Origin: Phycisphaeraceae bacterium | GTDB taxonomy: Bacteria; Planctomycetota; Phycisphaerae; Phycisphaerales; Phycisphaeraceae | Length of the DNA: 64,000 nt | Assembly: GCA_029260715.1 (NCBI GenBank) | Contig: JAJDCS010000031.1 | Span: forward strand, 29,043 to 93,042 | Direction of reading: 5' to 3' | In this document: positions 24,782 to 33,441 of the stretch, piece after piece | Layout: every line of letters begins with the position of its first letter | Position numbering within the stretch: position 1 is the first letter of the stretch | Notes under the pieces: generated by a model | What the model was told of the DNA's origin: nothing | The model's input: the letters and a program-made list of their open reading frames with translations, nothing else | The model's database searches: none | Program-made: the position numbers and the translations under genes

Positions 24782-25851
24782 GGCGCAAGGACCATGTCCT
24801 TGTTGACCAAGACATTCACGACCGTCCCCTGGGCCAGCTTGATCGTCGGCCTCACGCTCAACTCCCGCTCCACGATGCGCTGCCCGACCCTTGACGACTC
24901 TTGGGCCACCGTGTCACCGACGACGTCGCTGTAGCTACGCTCACCATCGGAGCTGCGGGCGAGGTTGCCGCCAAAGGCCAGGACCGTGCTGAGCAAGACC
25001 CCACCGATGAGCCTGTCATAGTGGTGATCGACGGTGCCCTCGAGCCCGGTCTGACCGGAACCGTCCACACCGGCCATTCCCTGTAGCTCGATCGACCGCC
25101 CGTCCGGCATCACCAGCCGCTGCCAGACCACCAACGCGCGGTCCTGCCCGTTCTCGACCACGTCGTCGTACGCGCCGTACAGAACCGCGCCGGCCGGGAC
25201 CAGGACGTGCCGCCCGGTCAGGGTGTCCATCACTGGCTCGGTGACCCGGGCGACAATGTCGCCCGGCAGGTCACTGTTGACCGCCGTGACCAGCGCCGCG
25301 GGTATGACCGAGCCCGCCGTCAGCGTAAACGGTGACCGTGTTGGCCGGTAAGGCTGATCCAGGTACGGGGTGACACCACTGAGCGCGGATGTGAACGGCG
25401 TCGACTCGGGGTCGGCCGTTATTTCTTGCAGCGCCGTGCCGGCCGTGGCACCGGCCGTGGGTGGCAGAGGGACGTCGAAGAAGATCGCGGCCGTCCGCGC
25501 CGACTCTGATTCGGCAAACAGCTCTTTGGCCAGTTCGAAGTTGATGTCCGGCGTCGGAAGCATCGGTGCAGCTCGTTCAACGACGGGTTCCGTTGGTGCA
25601 AAGGGAATATCGCTGTAGCGCTGCGGCAGCGCTTGGACCGACGATGGTGGCGACGAACTGTAGAGGTTGGTGTGATCTGATTGCGAGTCCCTCGAACGCT
25701 CCGCGTTGCGGACACCGGCGAAGAATGCCAGGGTAACGGTCGCCGCCAGAAGGGCCACGGCGAGCACCACCATCCTAGGCTTGAGGCCGCCGCCCAGAGG
25801 CGGCCTGGGGTGCAGGTCGAGGATGTCGTGAGGGTTCTGTTTCGGTTGCAT
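24775..25851 (-). CDS. trbI: Conjugal transfer protein TrbI (VirB10 family)
   Basis: About 358 aa. Short cytoplasmic N-terminus, one membrane helix (MVVLAVALLAATVTLAFFAG), a Pro-rich periplasmic linker, then the VirB10 barrel (SPFTLTAGSVIPAALVTAVN, LPGDIVARVTEPVMDTLTG). It spans both membranes and forms the core channel of the type IV secretion system. The ATG at 25851 begins the normal cytoplasmic part; upstream residues are an unlikely extension. It is the last gene of the minus-strand trb operon. Confidence 0.92.
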   Translation of the reverse strand: MQPKQNPHDILDLHPRPPLGGGLKPRMVVLAVALLAATVTLAFFAGVRNAERSRDSQSDHTNLYSSSPPSSVQALPQRYSDIPFAPTEPVVERAAPMLPTPDINFELAKELFAESESARTAAIFFDVPLPPTAGATAGTALQEITADPESTPFTSALSGVTPYLDQPYRPTRSPFTLTAGSVIPAALVTAVNSDLPGDIVARVTEPVMDTLTGRHVLVPAGAVLYGAYDDVVENGQDRALVVWQRLVMPDGRSIELQGMAGVDGSGQTGLEGTVDHHYDRLIGGVLLSTVLAFGGNLARSSDGERSYSDVVGDTVAQESSRVGQRIVERELSVRPTIKLAQGTVVNVLVNKDMVLAPY

Positions 25852-25903
25852 CGGTTTCGGCTCTGGCCTTCGTTCATCGAATACCCGTGCATGCAAACGG
25901 GTG

Positions 25904-26866
25904 TTACCGGGCAATTCGTTCGACTCCAACGGAGGTGCCGCCGAGCAGGAGCACCATCCGGTCAACCACCTTGTCCAGGATGTAGAAGTCGTCTCGGACA
26001 CGGTAATTCACAACGATACGGCGCCCACTCAGACCCTTGGCGTAGACCAGGGGCGACACCTTGTTGCCGCGGGGGAACTGGATGTAGGTCTTGTTCCCGT
26101 CGTTGAAGACGTGCACCGGCGCCCATTTGGGCATCCAACGCCCCTCCAACAGTTTGACCCTGTAGTTGAAGTCCGCTTGGTCGAGTTGGACTGGTGCGAG
26201 GGAGTCTTCCACCTTCGGTGACTTCGAATGATCAGGCGCCACGAAACGCAGCATCGACTCGTTGGGGTATCGCCACGCCACGGTCGCGTTGTACACGCCT
26301 TCCGGGACGCTCTTGAGTCCGACCTGGTACACCCGCTGGTTGGTGGTCAGCACCAGGTTCGTCTGTATCCACGGCCGCAGCGGCTTGACCAGGACCAGCG
26401 TCTGGGCGGGTCGCGTGCCGGTCGTCGTCTGCGAGACCTCCCAGCGCGCCGTGTCGCCCGCGGCGATCGAGGTCAGCTGCTCGCCCGGCTTCAGGGCCAG
26501 CGTGGTGATGAACACGGGCGAGGCGACGACCTCGTAGATCTGACCGGGCAGGTAGTCGTAGAACTGGGTCGACAGGACAAAGTCGTCGGCCGACGACCGG
26601 TTGGTCGCATCCTCGTTGGACTCCTGAATCGCTTCGAGGGCTTCCTGGGGGTTTTCTTCTTGTGCCGGGTCCGTCGTCCGCTCGGGCAGTTTCATCTGCT
26701 TGGGCTTGAGCGGTGGGATCGGGGCCTTCGCGACAGGTGGATCGATCTTTCGGTCTACCGCGCTAAATTCGTAGGCATAATTCCAGTCACGATCCCAGAG
26801 AGAACACCCCGACATTGGGAGAACACACACGGCCAACACGAGAATAGGGGTTATGCGCATTTTCAT
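25904..26866 (-). CDS. trbG: Conjugal transfer protein TrbG (VirB9 family)
   Basis: About 320 aa. Lipoprotein-type signal (VCVLPMSGC), a Pro/Gln/Glu-rich linker, then the VirB9 fold (PGQIYEVVASPVFITTLALK, and the C-terminal FNYRVKLLEGRWMPKWAPV, VFNDGNKTYIQFP). It forms the outer-membrane core ring with TrbI. Two ATGs 6 nt apart (26866 and 26860) are possible; the second is better spaced from an AAAGG site. It sits between trbF and trbI as in RP4. Confidence 0.92.
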   Translation of the reverse strand: MKMRITPILVLAVCVLPMSGCSLWDRDWNYAYEFSAVDRKIDPPVAKAPIPPLKPKQMKLPERTTDPAQEENPQEALEAIQESNEDATNRSSADDFVLSTQFYDYLPGQIYEVVASPVFITTLALKPGEQLTSIAAGDTARWEVSQTTTGTRPAQTLVLVKPLRPWIQTNLVLTTNQRVYQVGLKSVPEGVYNATVAWRYPNESMLRFVAPDHSKSPKVEDSLAPVQLDQADFNYRVKLLEGRWMPKWAPVHVFNDGNKTYIQFPRGNKVSPLVYAKGLSGRRIVVNYRVRDDFYILDKVVDRMVLLLGGTSVGVERIAR

Positions 26867-26897
26867 TACCTTTATAGACGTCGATGACACCGAGGCA

Positions 26898-27593
26898 TCA
26901 CAGCCCGGCGTCGAATTCTTCGCTCCAGGAAAAGTCGGTGACCAGAATGCCCAGCGGGTTGTCGAACGCCTCCTGCTCGTTGGACGGCTGGCGTAGCGTG
27001 TACGTGAACAGCCCCGTGTACCTCGCCGTATCCTCAAGAGAGCCGTCCCGATACGTCTGCTCGACCCAGTTGACCTGCAGCGTCGTGTCGCTGCGCTTCA
27101 GCACGTTGCGGACCTCGACGGACCGGGCTTTCGTGGGACCGGTCCTCAGCGCCTCAAGCGACGAGCCGTATTCGCCCATCCTGGCCACGGCGTCGCCAGC
27201 GAGGAACTTGTACGCACGGTCCCAGTTCTCGCGTAGCACCACCGGATCGGTGGGGATGGACCGCACCTGTTCGACCAGCTGCCTGACCGCGTAGGCCACC
27301 CAACCGTCTTCCACGTGATACTGCTTGTTGAGCCGCTGCAGCTGCCCCGGCTTGCCGAACTTGTCGACCGGGATGTAAACCACTTCAAAACGGTTCTGAA
27401 ACGATAGCCACACCAGCGACACGCCCAACACCACCGCCAAGGCGGCGGTGGCGAACGCCATGGCCCGCCAGTTGCGCGCACGGACCAGACACGAACCCAT
27501 GCGGTCGTCCCACTCTTGGCGTGCCCGCGCGAACGGCGAGTGCATCTCGATAGGCGGGTTGTAGGTCAGGGATTGTCGTTTAAACCATGCCAC
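26898..27593 (-). CDS. trbF: Conjugal transfer protein TrbF (VirB8 family)
   Basis: A 231-aa inner-membrane protein with a short cytoplasmic N-terminus, one helix (AMAFATAALAVVLGVSLVWL) and a periplasmic NTF2-like domain typical of VirB8/TrbF (VVYIPVDKFGKPGQ; VNWVEQTYRDG). It is an assembly factor of the channel. It is located between trbL and trbG with spacing of 33 and 31 nt. Confidence 0.92.
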   Translation of the reverse strand: MAWFKRQSLTYNPPIEMHSPFARARQEWDDRMGSCLVRARNWRAMAFATAALAVVLGVSLVWLSFQNRFEVVYIPVDKFGKPGQLQRLNKQYHVEDGWVAYAVRQLVEQVRSIPTDPVVLRENWDRAYKFLAGDAVARMGEYGSSLEALRTGPTKARSVEVRNVLKRSDTTLQVNWVEQTYRDGSLEDTARYTGLFTYTLRQPSNEQEAFDNPLGILVTDFSWSEEFDAGL

Positions 27594-27626
27594 GGTCTTG
27601 GGTCCTTTCGGTTGCTGAAAAAGAGG

Positions 27627-28646
27627 TCATGTTTTCTTGTTCACGGGGTCCTTGGTTGAAGCGGGTGGTTTGGGGCCTGGTGTTGTTGAGGGTGACAACG
27701 CCCTGGCCGCAGCCCGCACGGCGGTGTTCGCCGCGGTCTGCGTACCCCGGCTGACCATGTGCGCGGTCGGTTGGGTGGCCGAACCGGCGGCGACGCCCAC
27801 CGCGGCCGTGCCGGCGAGCAGCCCAAAGGCGCTGCCCAGACCGAACGATGGGCTACCCGATGCCAGATCCTGGGCTAGGCGCGATGCCTGCCAAGAGAAC
27901 ACGAAGAAGATCACGCCACCGGTGGCCAGTCCCACCGCCTCTCTGAGCTGAACCGCCTCGGGGTTGTCGACGGTGAATTCCGCGAACAGGGAGAACGACA
28001 CGGACACCACCAGCGTGATCAGCATCAGCCGCACGGCCGAAGTCACCAGCCAGCCCATGGCGCGTTCGGCCATGAACGCCGTGCCCGGGAAGACCGCAAA
28101 TGGCAACAGCACGTAGCACACAAGCGCCCCGAGTTTGAGCGTGACGATCGCGAAGAACATCTGCAATGCCACAGCCAAAAATGACACCAGCACCACGAAC
28201 CCGGCGACGAAGAGCAACACGATCTCGCGGAGATTGACCATCGTGTCGAACGGGCCCGACAGTCTCGACACCTCCGCCCAAACCATCGCCGCGGTCAGCC
28301 AGCCAAGGTTCGCGACTTGGCCCGGGTCGAGCATCTGTGAGCGGGTGACCCGGCCGCCGCCCGCGTTTAACCCCATCTGAACCGCGGTCTCGGCGACCGT
28401 GTCGACGAGGTAGGGGAACCGATCGATAAAGAACAGGATGAAACCGATCAAGAGAATCCGGCGGAGCATGTCGGCCACGATGTGGCCGCGTGCGCCCAGG
28501 GCCCAGTAGATCCCCGCGAGCGTCAGCTGCACGACCACCAGGGCGTTGAACAGCCACAAGACGTCGGTGGTTAGGAACGCGTACCCCGCGTCCAGACGCT
28601 GGACGATCGTGTTCATGAAGCTGTTGAAGACGGTGCCTTCGGCCAT
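27627..28646 (-). CDS. trbL: Conjugal transfer protein TrbL (VirB6 family)
   Basis: A 339-aa polytopic inner-membrane protein with about six to seven helices between residues 25 and 250 and a Gly/Ala/Pro-rich soluble tail. The layout and operon position match TrbL/VirB6, which forms part of the inner-membrane channel. It starts 12 nt after trbJ ends. Confidence 0.9.
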   Translation of the reverse strand: MAEGTVFNSFMNTIVQRLDAGYAFLTTDVLWLFNALVVVQLTLAGIYWALGARGHIVADMLRRILLIGFILFFIDRFPYLVDTVAETAVQMGLNAGGGRVTRSQMLDPGQVANLGWLTAAMVWAEVSRLSGPFDTMVNLREIVLLFVAGFVVLVSFLAVALQMFFAIVTLKLGALVCYVLLPFAVFPGTAFMAERAMGWLVTSAVRLMLITLVVSVSFSLFAEFTVDNPEAVQLREAVGLATGGVIFFVFSWQASRLAQDLASGSPSFGLGSAFGLLAGTAAVGVAAGSATQPTAHMVSRGTQTAANTAVRAAARALSPSTTPGPKPPASTKDPVNKKT

Positions 28647-28658
28647 GGTGTGTCTCGC

Positions 28659-29366
28659 TCATCGGGAACGGGGGAACGGGTCGGCCACGCGAACCCGTGC
28701 AAATGTCCGGGTGTCATCTCGGTGTATCTCGATACGGCGCTGCCGGTAGTACTCGTGCCAAGCGGCGCGTTCGGCCTCACGAACCGCGGCCAGGCGGTGA
28801 GACGCCACGGTGGTGGCTTCAAGGCTCTGCAGCTGGGAGCCCAGCTGCCCCAGCATCTGGGTGTTCGCCTGCAGCGCGGATTTCTGGCCGATGGCCAGAC
28901 GCGCGGCGTTACCGACGGTCTGGAGCCGGCTGCTCGTGGCGGGCATCGCGTCGACCAGAGCCTGTTGCACCCGCATCGCGTGCAGCGACACAGCGCGGCG
29001 ATCCCGGATCCACTTGGCTTGGAGCGCCGCCATCTGGTCCGCCGTCAACCGGCTGAAGTCTTCCGGGAACGACACGACGGCTTCCACTTCCTGTGACAGC
29101 TCGTGCAGGGCGTCCATCGCCGCACGCACCTCGTACACCGTGTTGAGCTTGAGGCTCTTGAGCATCAGCAGTTGGTTGCGGATCTGCGTGACCGCGTGCG
29201 TGATCTGGACCAACGCCCGGTACGCCTGCAGCGAGTTGGCCGAGAAGTTGGCGGGGTCAAACACCGTCAGGGCCGAAGCGCTGGGTGATGGGGTGGCCAT
29301 CACCGCGGCGACAACACCAATCAAGACCAGGCGCCGGTGACGGGTCAGTGTGTTCGAGCGTTTCAT
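28659..29366 (-). CDS. trbJ: Conjugal transfer protein TrbJ (VirB5 family)
   Basis: A 235-aa exported helical protein: signal peptide (LVLIGVVAAVMATPSPSASA), then long amphipathic helices (ITHAVTQIRNQLLMLKSLK, AKWIRDRRAVSLHAMRVQQ) as in TrbJ/VirB5, a minor pilus component that promotes donor-recipient contact. Its ATG overlaps the trbE stop (ATGA). Confidence 0.88.
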   Translation of the reverse strand: MKRSNTLTRHRRLVLIGVVAAVMATPSPSASALTVFDPANFSANSLQAYRALVQITHAVTQIRNQLLMLKSLKLNTVYEVRAAMDALHELSQEVEAVVSFPEDFSRLTADQMAALQAKWIRDRRAVSLHAMRVQQALVDAMPATSSRLQTVGNAARLAIGQKSALQANTQMLGQLGSQLQSLEATTVASHRLAAVREAERAAWHEYYRQRRIEIHRDDTRTFARVRVADPFPRSR

Positions 29367-31840
29367 GGTGATACCTCGCTTTCCTTTAGTGTTGACGTTG
29401 AAAGCCGGTCCGCCGTTTCATCCAGGCCCTTGGCCCGCAGCCACTGCTCGGCGAACCGCTCGCGGCCGTGCTCACGGAGAATCTGATCGATCAGCCGCTG
29501 GTCCTGAGCGGAGCCCGCCGCGAAAAACGCCAGCTCCAGATCACTTAGCCCCAACTCGAACAGGCGGTTGCCCTCGGGGTTCTGGTAGTAGTAGTGGCGT
29601 TTCGGGGTGGCCTTAGCGACCAGGTCAATCTGCTGGTCGTTAAGCCCGAACCCCTCATACGCACCCCGTGCGACCGGGTCGGTGGCCTTGGGATTGGCCA
29701 GGAAAACGCGTGTGGGGCAGCCGTCGATTACCGCCGACGCCGCGGGGCTGTCGGTCAGGTCGCTGAGGCTCTGGGTTGCGAACACGACCGCTACGTTCTT
29801 CTTGCGCAGGACCTTGAGCCATTCGCGGAACTTCTCGGCGAAGACGCCGATCAGTAGCACCGACCACACCTCGTCCAGCACCAGCAGTGTCGGACGGCCG
29901 TCACGGAAACGCTGTTCGAGCCGGTGGAACAGGTACATCAGCACCGGCACGACAATCGCCTTGACCCCCAGCAGCTGCTCGGTTTCGAAGGTCTGCCAGT
30001 CGTTCTGGTTCAGCTGGTCTTCGTCGGCGTCGAAGAACCGGCCGTAGGCGCCCGCCAGCGTGTACTGCCGCAGCGCCTCCTTGGCTTCCCTGTGCTGCAG
30101 CAGGCCGACGAACACGCTCATGGTCCGCTGCTTGCGTTCGTTCCTGGCCAAGACCTCCAGGGCGCTGCGCAGGGCTTCCTTGACCGAAGTCGTGACCTGC
30201 ACGTTCTCCTGCTGTAAATCGTCGATCAGCCACCCCAGCGCCCAGCGGCGCTCCGCCTCGTCATCCACGCCGCCCAGCGGCTGAAACGCCACACCGCGGG
30301 TTGTTGCGGCGGCGTCACCACCTTCGGTGGCCGACGCCAGGCCGGTGCCCAGGTCGACAAACTCACCCCCAACAGCCAGTGTTAGCGCCCGTGTACCGGC
30401 GCCCTTGTCGAAGATGAACACCTGGCTGTCGGGGTAACGCCTGTACGAGGCCACTACAAGATTCAAGAACGTGGTCTTGCCGCTGCCAGTTGGCCCAATC
30501 ACCGCCAGGTGCCCCACGTCCTGGTAGAAGTTGCTGAACCGAAACGGCGTCGAGCCCTGAGTCTTGGCCATGAACAGCACCGGCCCATCGAGGTGCTTGT
30601 TCCACCTCGGCCCCGTCCAGACCGAGTGTGCCGGTATGAGGTCGCAGAGGTTCAGCGACATCATCACCGCTGTTCTTGGGTCCGCGTAGACCAGGCCCGA
30701 CAAGCTCCCGAACCAGGCCTCCGGCAGGTTCACCGTCTCAGTGGTCGACGCAAATCCCAGACCGTCGACGACCTCCTGGACCCGCTTGGCCCGCTCGTTG
30801 GCTTCGGCTGCGTCGCGGCCCGTGACCGTGACGGTCAGCGTCGTGTAACCGAAGCTCACATGCCCTTCGCCCAATTCGCCCTGCGCGGTGCGCGCGTCTT
30901 CTTCCTTGGCCACCGCGTCGGGGTCGTCGGGCGTCTCCTCCTGCCTAAGAACCGCCTCCTTGAACAGGCTGACGATGGATTTGCGTTTGCCCCAATACTG
31001 CCTCCGACGCTTGCTGATCAGCGCCGCCGCGTCGGTGGGGCTCAGCGGCATGTACCGCACGACCCACCGAAAAGGCAGCGGCAGGTGGTCCAGCGCGTCC
31101 AGCATCGCCGGGACCGTCCGGCCGGGGTGTGCAATCACCGACACGACCCGCACGTGCCGGTCGCCCAACCGCATATCGAAGCCACCGTACACGGGGCAGT
31201 CACAGACCAACGCGTCAATAGGAACGGGGCATTCAGGCGCCACCATGCTTACGTGTCGTGTCGATACGCAGCTGTGCAGATACGTAAGTGTCTGGGCGGT
31301 GTCGAGCGGTTCGACCGTGGGCATGAAGCCGGCCAGGACACCCGTGACCGACCGCACCTGGTCCAGGAAGTAGTCGAGTTCTCGCCGGTAATCGACCGCC
31401 TGTTGGCTTGTGTCGCCTTCCAGAAACAGCTGCTGAGCCCACCCGATCCGCTCGGCCGGTGGCAGGTAGACGAACGTCAAGAACCGATAGGTCTCGAAGC
31501 TCTCATCGCTGGCTTCGAAGGCTTGCCGCCGTACATCATCACACTGCCAGGTCACCGGGTCGGGGAACGCGCCGCTTAGGTAATCACGCACCTCGACGCG
31601 TTGGGCCTCGACGTAGACGGCCCACCGCGTACCCAGCCTACGCAGGGCGTTGTTCAGCTGAGCGCGTAGCGCCATCAGGTCGTTGATGGTGGCGCTCTCG
31701 CGGTCGGGCCCGCGGAACCGGAAGCTCTTCTGAAAGGACCCGTCCTTGTTGAGTACCAGTCCGTCGTCGATGAAGTAGGCCCAGGGGACCAAGTCAGTCA
31801 GTTTCGTGGCCTTGTGGCGGAACTCGCCGATGTGGATCAT
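29363..31840 (-). CDS. trbE: Conjugal transfer ATPase TrbE (VirB4 family)
   Basis: An 825-aa ATPase that powers pilus assembly and substrate transfer. The N-terminal CagE/TrbE domain is followed by a Walker A motif (VIGPTGSGKTTFLNL) and Walker B (PTLLVLDEVWSVL), with the RecA-like motif VVFATQSLSDL. Full family length. It lies 1 nt after trbD and overlaps trbJ. The plus strand contains a long antisense frame here that I regard as a codon-bias shadow. Confidence 0.95.
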   Translation of the reverse strand: MIHIGEFRHKATKLTDLVPWAYFIDDGLVLNKDGSFQKSFRFRGPDRESATINDLMALRAQLNNALRRLGTRWAVYVEAQRVEVRDYLSGAFPDPVTWQCDDVRRQAFEASDESFETYRFLTFVYLPPAERIGWAQQLFLEGDTSQQAVDYRRELDYFLDQVRSVTGVLAGFMPTVEPLDTAQTLTYLHSCVSTRHVSMVAPECPVPIDALVCDCPVYGGFDMRLGDRHVRVVSVIAHPGRTVPAMLDALDHLPLPFRWVVRYMPLSPTDAAALISKRRRQYWGKRKSIVSLFKEAVLRQEETPDDPDAVAKEEDARTAQGELGEGHVSFGYTTLTVTVTGRDAAEANERAKRVQEVVDGLGFASTTETVNLPEAWFGSLSGLVYADPRTAVMMSLNLCDLIPAHSVWTGPRWNKHLDGPVLFMAKTQGSTPFRFSNFYQDVGHLAVIGPTGSGKTTFLNLVVASYRRYPDSQVFIFDKGAGTRALTLAVGGEFVDLGTGLASATEGGDAAATTRGVAFQPLGGVDDEAERRWALGWLIDDLQQENVQVTTSVKEALRSALEVLARNERKQRTMSVFVGLLQHREAKEALRQYTLAGAYGRFFDADEDQLNQNDWQTFETEQLLGVKAIVVPVLMYLFHRLEQRFRDGRPTLLVLDEVWSVLLIGVFAEKFREWLKVLRKKNVAVVFATQSLSDLTDSPAASAVIDGCPTRVFLANPKATDPVARGAYEGFGLNDQQIDLVAKATPKRHYYYQNPEGNRLFELGLSDLELAFFAAGSAQDQRLIDQILREHGRERFAEQWLRAKGLDETADRLSTSTLKESEVSP

Positions 31841-31841
31841 G

Positions 31842-32123
31842 TCACAGCCCCAGGTAGCGGTGGTTGACCAGGTGTTTGACGTGCCGCTGTCCGACCTCGA
31901 ACCACATGGGGTCGTTGGCGGTCAGATACACCGCAACCGAGTGAAGCGTCAGGCCAATCGGCAGGCTCAGCCACCAGATACCGAAACCCAGCGTCAGGAC
32001 ACCGGTCACCGTGAGATTGAACAGAGCGAATGAGCGTGGGACACCCGCCAACAAGACCGGCTGGGCCAGCGACTGATGGACCGGGACCTCGTAGCCCTCG
32101 ATGTTGTGCTGAGCCTCATTCAA
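31842..32123 (-). CDS. trbD: Conjugal transfer protein TrbD (VirB3 family)
   Basis: A 93-aa protein with two adjacent membrane helices (SFALFNLTVTGVLTLGFGIW, WLSLPIGLTLHSVAVYL) and a charged C-terminus, as in VirB3/TrbD. The TTG at 32123 overlaps the trbC stop (TTGA). The frame is open further upstream, but that part is trbC sequence read in the wrong frame, so the short version is preferred. Confidence 0.85.
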   Translation of the reverse strand: MNEAQHNIEGYEVPVHQSLAQPVLLAGVPRSFALFNLTVTGVLTLGFGIWWLSLPIGLTLHSVAVYLTANDPMWFEVGQRHVKHLVNHRYLGL

Positions 32124-32434
32124 AACGTTGCTCCACTGGTCACCGGCAGGAGCGTGGCGGCAACCGACGCGGCACCCGTCGCAAGGCTCAGCCCGAAGAT
32201 GATCTGGATGACCCTCTGCCAGACTGGGCCGGGATTGGTAAAGGCAAGTAGAAGACCGAAGATGACGATCGATGCGATTACGCTCCCCTGGAGTACGGGG
32301 CCGGTCAGCGAATCCACCAGCATCTGGATGACACGCTCCCAGGGCAACCCGGTGCCCGCGGCGTGAGCTACCGAGGGCTGGGTCAACACAAACAGCAACG
32401 CTAAACACACCAGCCAAGATTTTCGTGAGGGCAT
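32120..32434 (-). CDS. trbC: Conjugative pilin TrbC (VirB2 family), first copy
   Basis: A 104-aa pilin precursor. Signal peptide SWLVCLALLFVLTQPSVAHA, then two hydrophobic helices (VLQGSVIASIVIFGLLLAF, VIQIIFGLSLATGAASVAAT) separated by a short loop. A GGAG site lies upstream of the ATG at 32434. It is the TrbC/VirB2 subunit that polymerises into the conjugative pilus. A clear relative, with the same GPVLQG...IASIV...LAF.NPGPVW pattern, is encoded just upstream. Confidence 0.88.
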   Translation of the reverse strand: MPSRKSWLVCLALLFVLTQPSVAHAAGTGLPWERVIQMLVDSLTGPVLQGSVIASIVIFGLLLAFTNPGPVWQRVIQIIFGLSLATGAASVAATLLPVTSGATF

Positions 32435-32508
32435 GGGATATCTCCTACAGCGCCTAGCAATGCTTCCTGTCATTCAACTAGACGTACGCGGGTGCGAAGC
32501 GCAACAGG

Positions 32509-32949
32509 TCAGGTGTCCTCAGCGTCTTTGTCCTGGGCGTCACAACCACTTCCAAACAGCGATGTACAAACACATGCCACGACCGCTCCAAAAACGCCGA
32601 CAGCTAATACGGGGGCTGCGTAGAGCACATAGGCGGCTGCTGGATCGATGTAGAAATGGGGCAGCAGCATAGCGCCAATGGTCACAACGCCCATCACGAG
32701 ACTCAGGGCAAAGAAGAACTGGTTAATCGTCCGCCACACTGGGCCCGGATTGCTGAAAGCTAGTATTAGTCCAAATACAACGATCGATGCGATAACTAGA
32801 CCCTGCAGCACCGGGCCCGTCAGCAGATCGGCCGGACCTTGAATGGAATACTCGCAGCCCAGCCCGGTGCCCGCGGCGTTGGTAAACGTGGGTAGTGCCA
32901 GCACAAACACGAATGCTAAACACACAGACCAAGACTCTCGTGGACGCAT
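32509..32949 (-). CDS. Second TrbC-like pilin paralogue with extended C-terminus
   Basis: A 146-aa protein that shares with trbC the signal peptide pattern (SWSVCLAFVFVLALPTFTNA), the GPVLQGLVIASIVVFGLILA helix and FSNPGPVW. It carries about 40 extra residues with a third hydrophobic segment (YVLYAAPVLAVGVFGAVVAC) and a Cys/Asp-rich tail. It may be an alternative or minor pilin, or a fusion of pilin with a small membrane protein. Two tandem pilin genes in one trb operon are unusual. Confidence 0.72.
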   Translation of the reverse strand: MRPRESWSVCLAFVFVLALPTFTNAAGTGLGCEYSIQGPADLLTGPVLQGLVIASIVVFGLILAFSNPGPVWRTINQFFFALSLVMGVVTIGAMLLPHFYIDPAAAYVLYAAPVLAVGVFGAVVACVCTSLFGSGCDAQDKDAEDT

Positions 32950-33019
32950 CGTGGTTCTCCTAAAACACCTAACGTCGTTATCTATCAATCAGACGTTGTC
33001 AGGGACGAACCGTGACAGG

Positions 33020-33388
33020 TCAGACATCAATCGCATCGTCCTTGGCTTTAGGTGCATCCCGTTTGCGGCGCAAAAGTAGACAGAACAAGAGGGCCTCAAG
33101 CGCTGTAACTGTTGCGAGAATCCCCGCATGGAACAGACGTGTCGTTGTTTTCGGCGCGCGGGAGAATAGGGCGGCTGCAAACGACAGCGCGGCCGTTACA
33201 GGACAGAGTCCCATAGGCCGCTTGATAGAGTACCAGGCCACCTTCGGGTCCAGACCAGCAAATACAACCATCAGTCCTATGACGAGGGCGAATGCGAAGA
33301 CGATGGCCTGTCCCGTCAGAAAAACCGAATCCGGCACTCCCATGCAGGGACCAAACAGCGCGAATGCATATGCCTGCTCCTGAACCAC
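33020..33388 (-). CDS. Hypothetical membrane protein in trb operon
   Basis: A 122-aa protein with three to four hydrophobic segments (VFLTGQAIVFAFALVIGLMV, GLCPVTAALSFAAALF, ILATVTALEALLFCLLL) and a Lys/Arg-Asp tail. It lies between trbB and the tandem pilin genes and may be a third, more divergent member of the pilin-like cluster. I do not recognise a family. Confidence 0.55.
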   Translation of the reverse strand: MVQEQAYAFALFGPCMGVPDSVFLTGQAIVFAFALVIGLMVVFAGLDPKVAWYSIKRPMGLCPVTAALSFAAALFSRAPKTTTRLFHAGILATVTALEALLFCLLLRRKRDAPKAKDDAIDV

Positions 33389-33441
33389 GAGGTACTGCTC
33401 GGGTATAGAAACAGACGCAGCACAGCGACGATCATCACAGC

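Noticed and set aside
30509..31579. Long plus-strand frame of 356 codons antisense to trbE
   Set aside because: Arg/Gln/His-rich with no domain; mirrors codon bias of trbE on the other strand.
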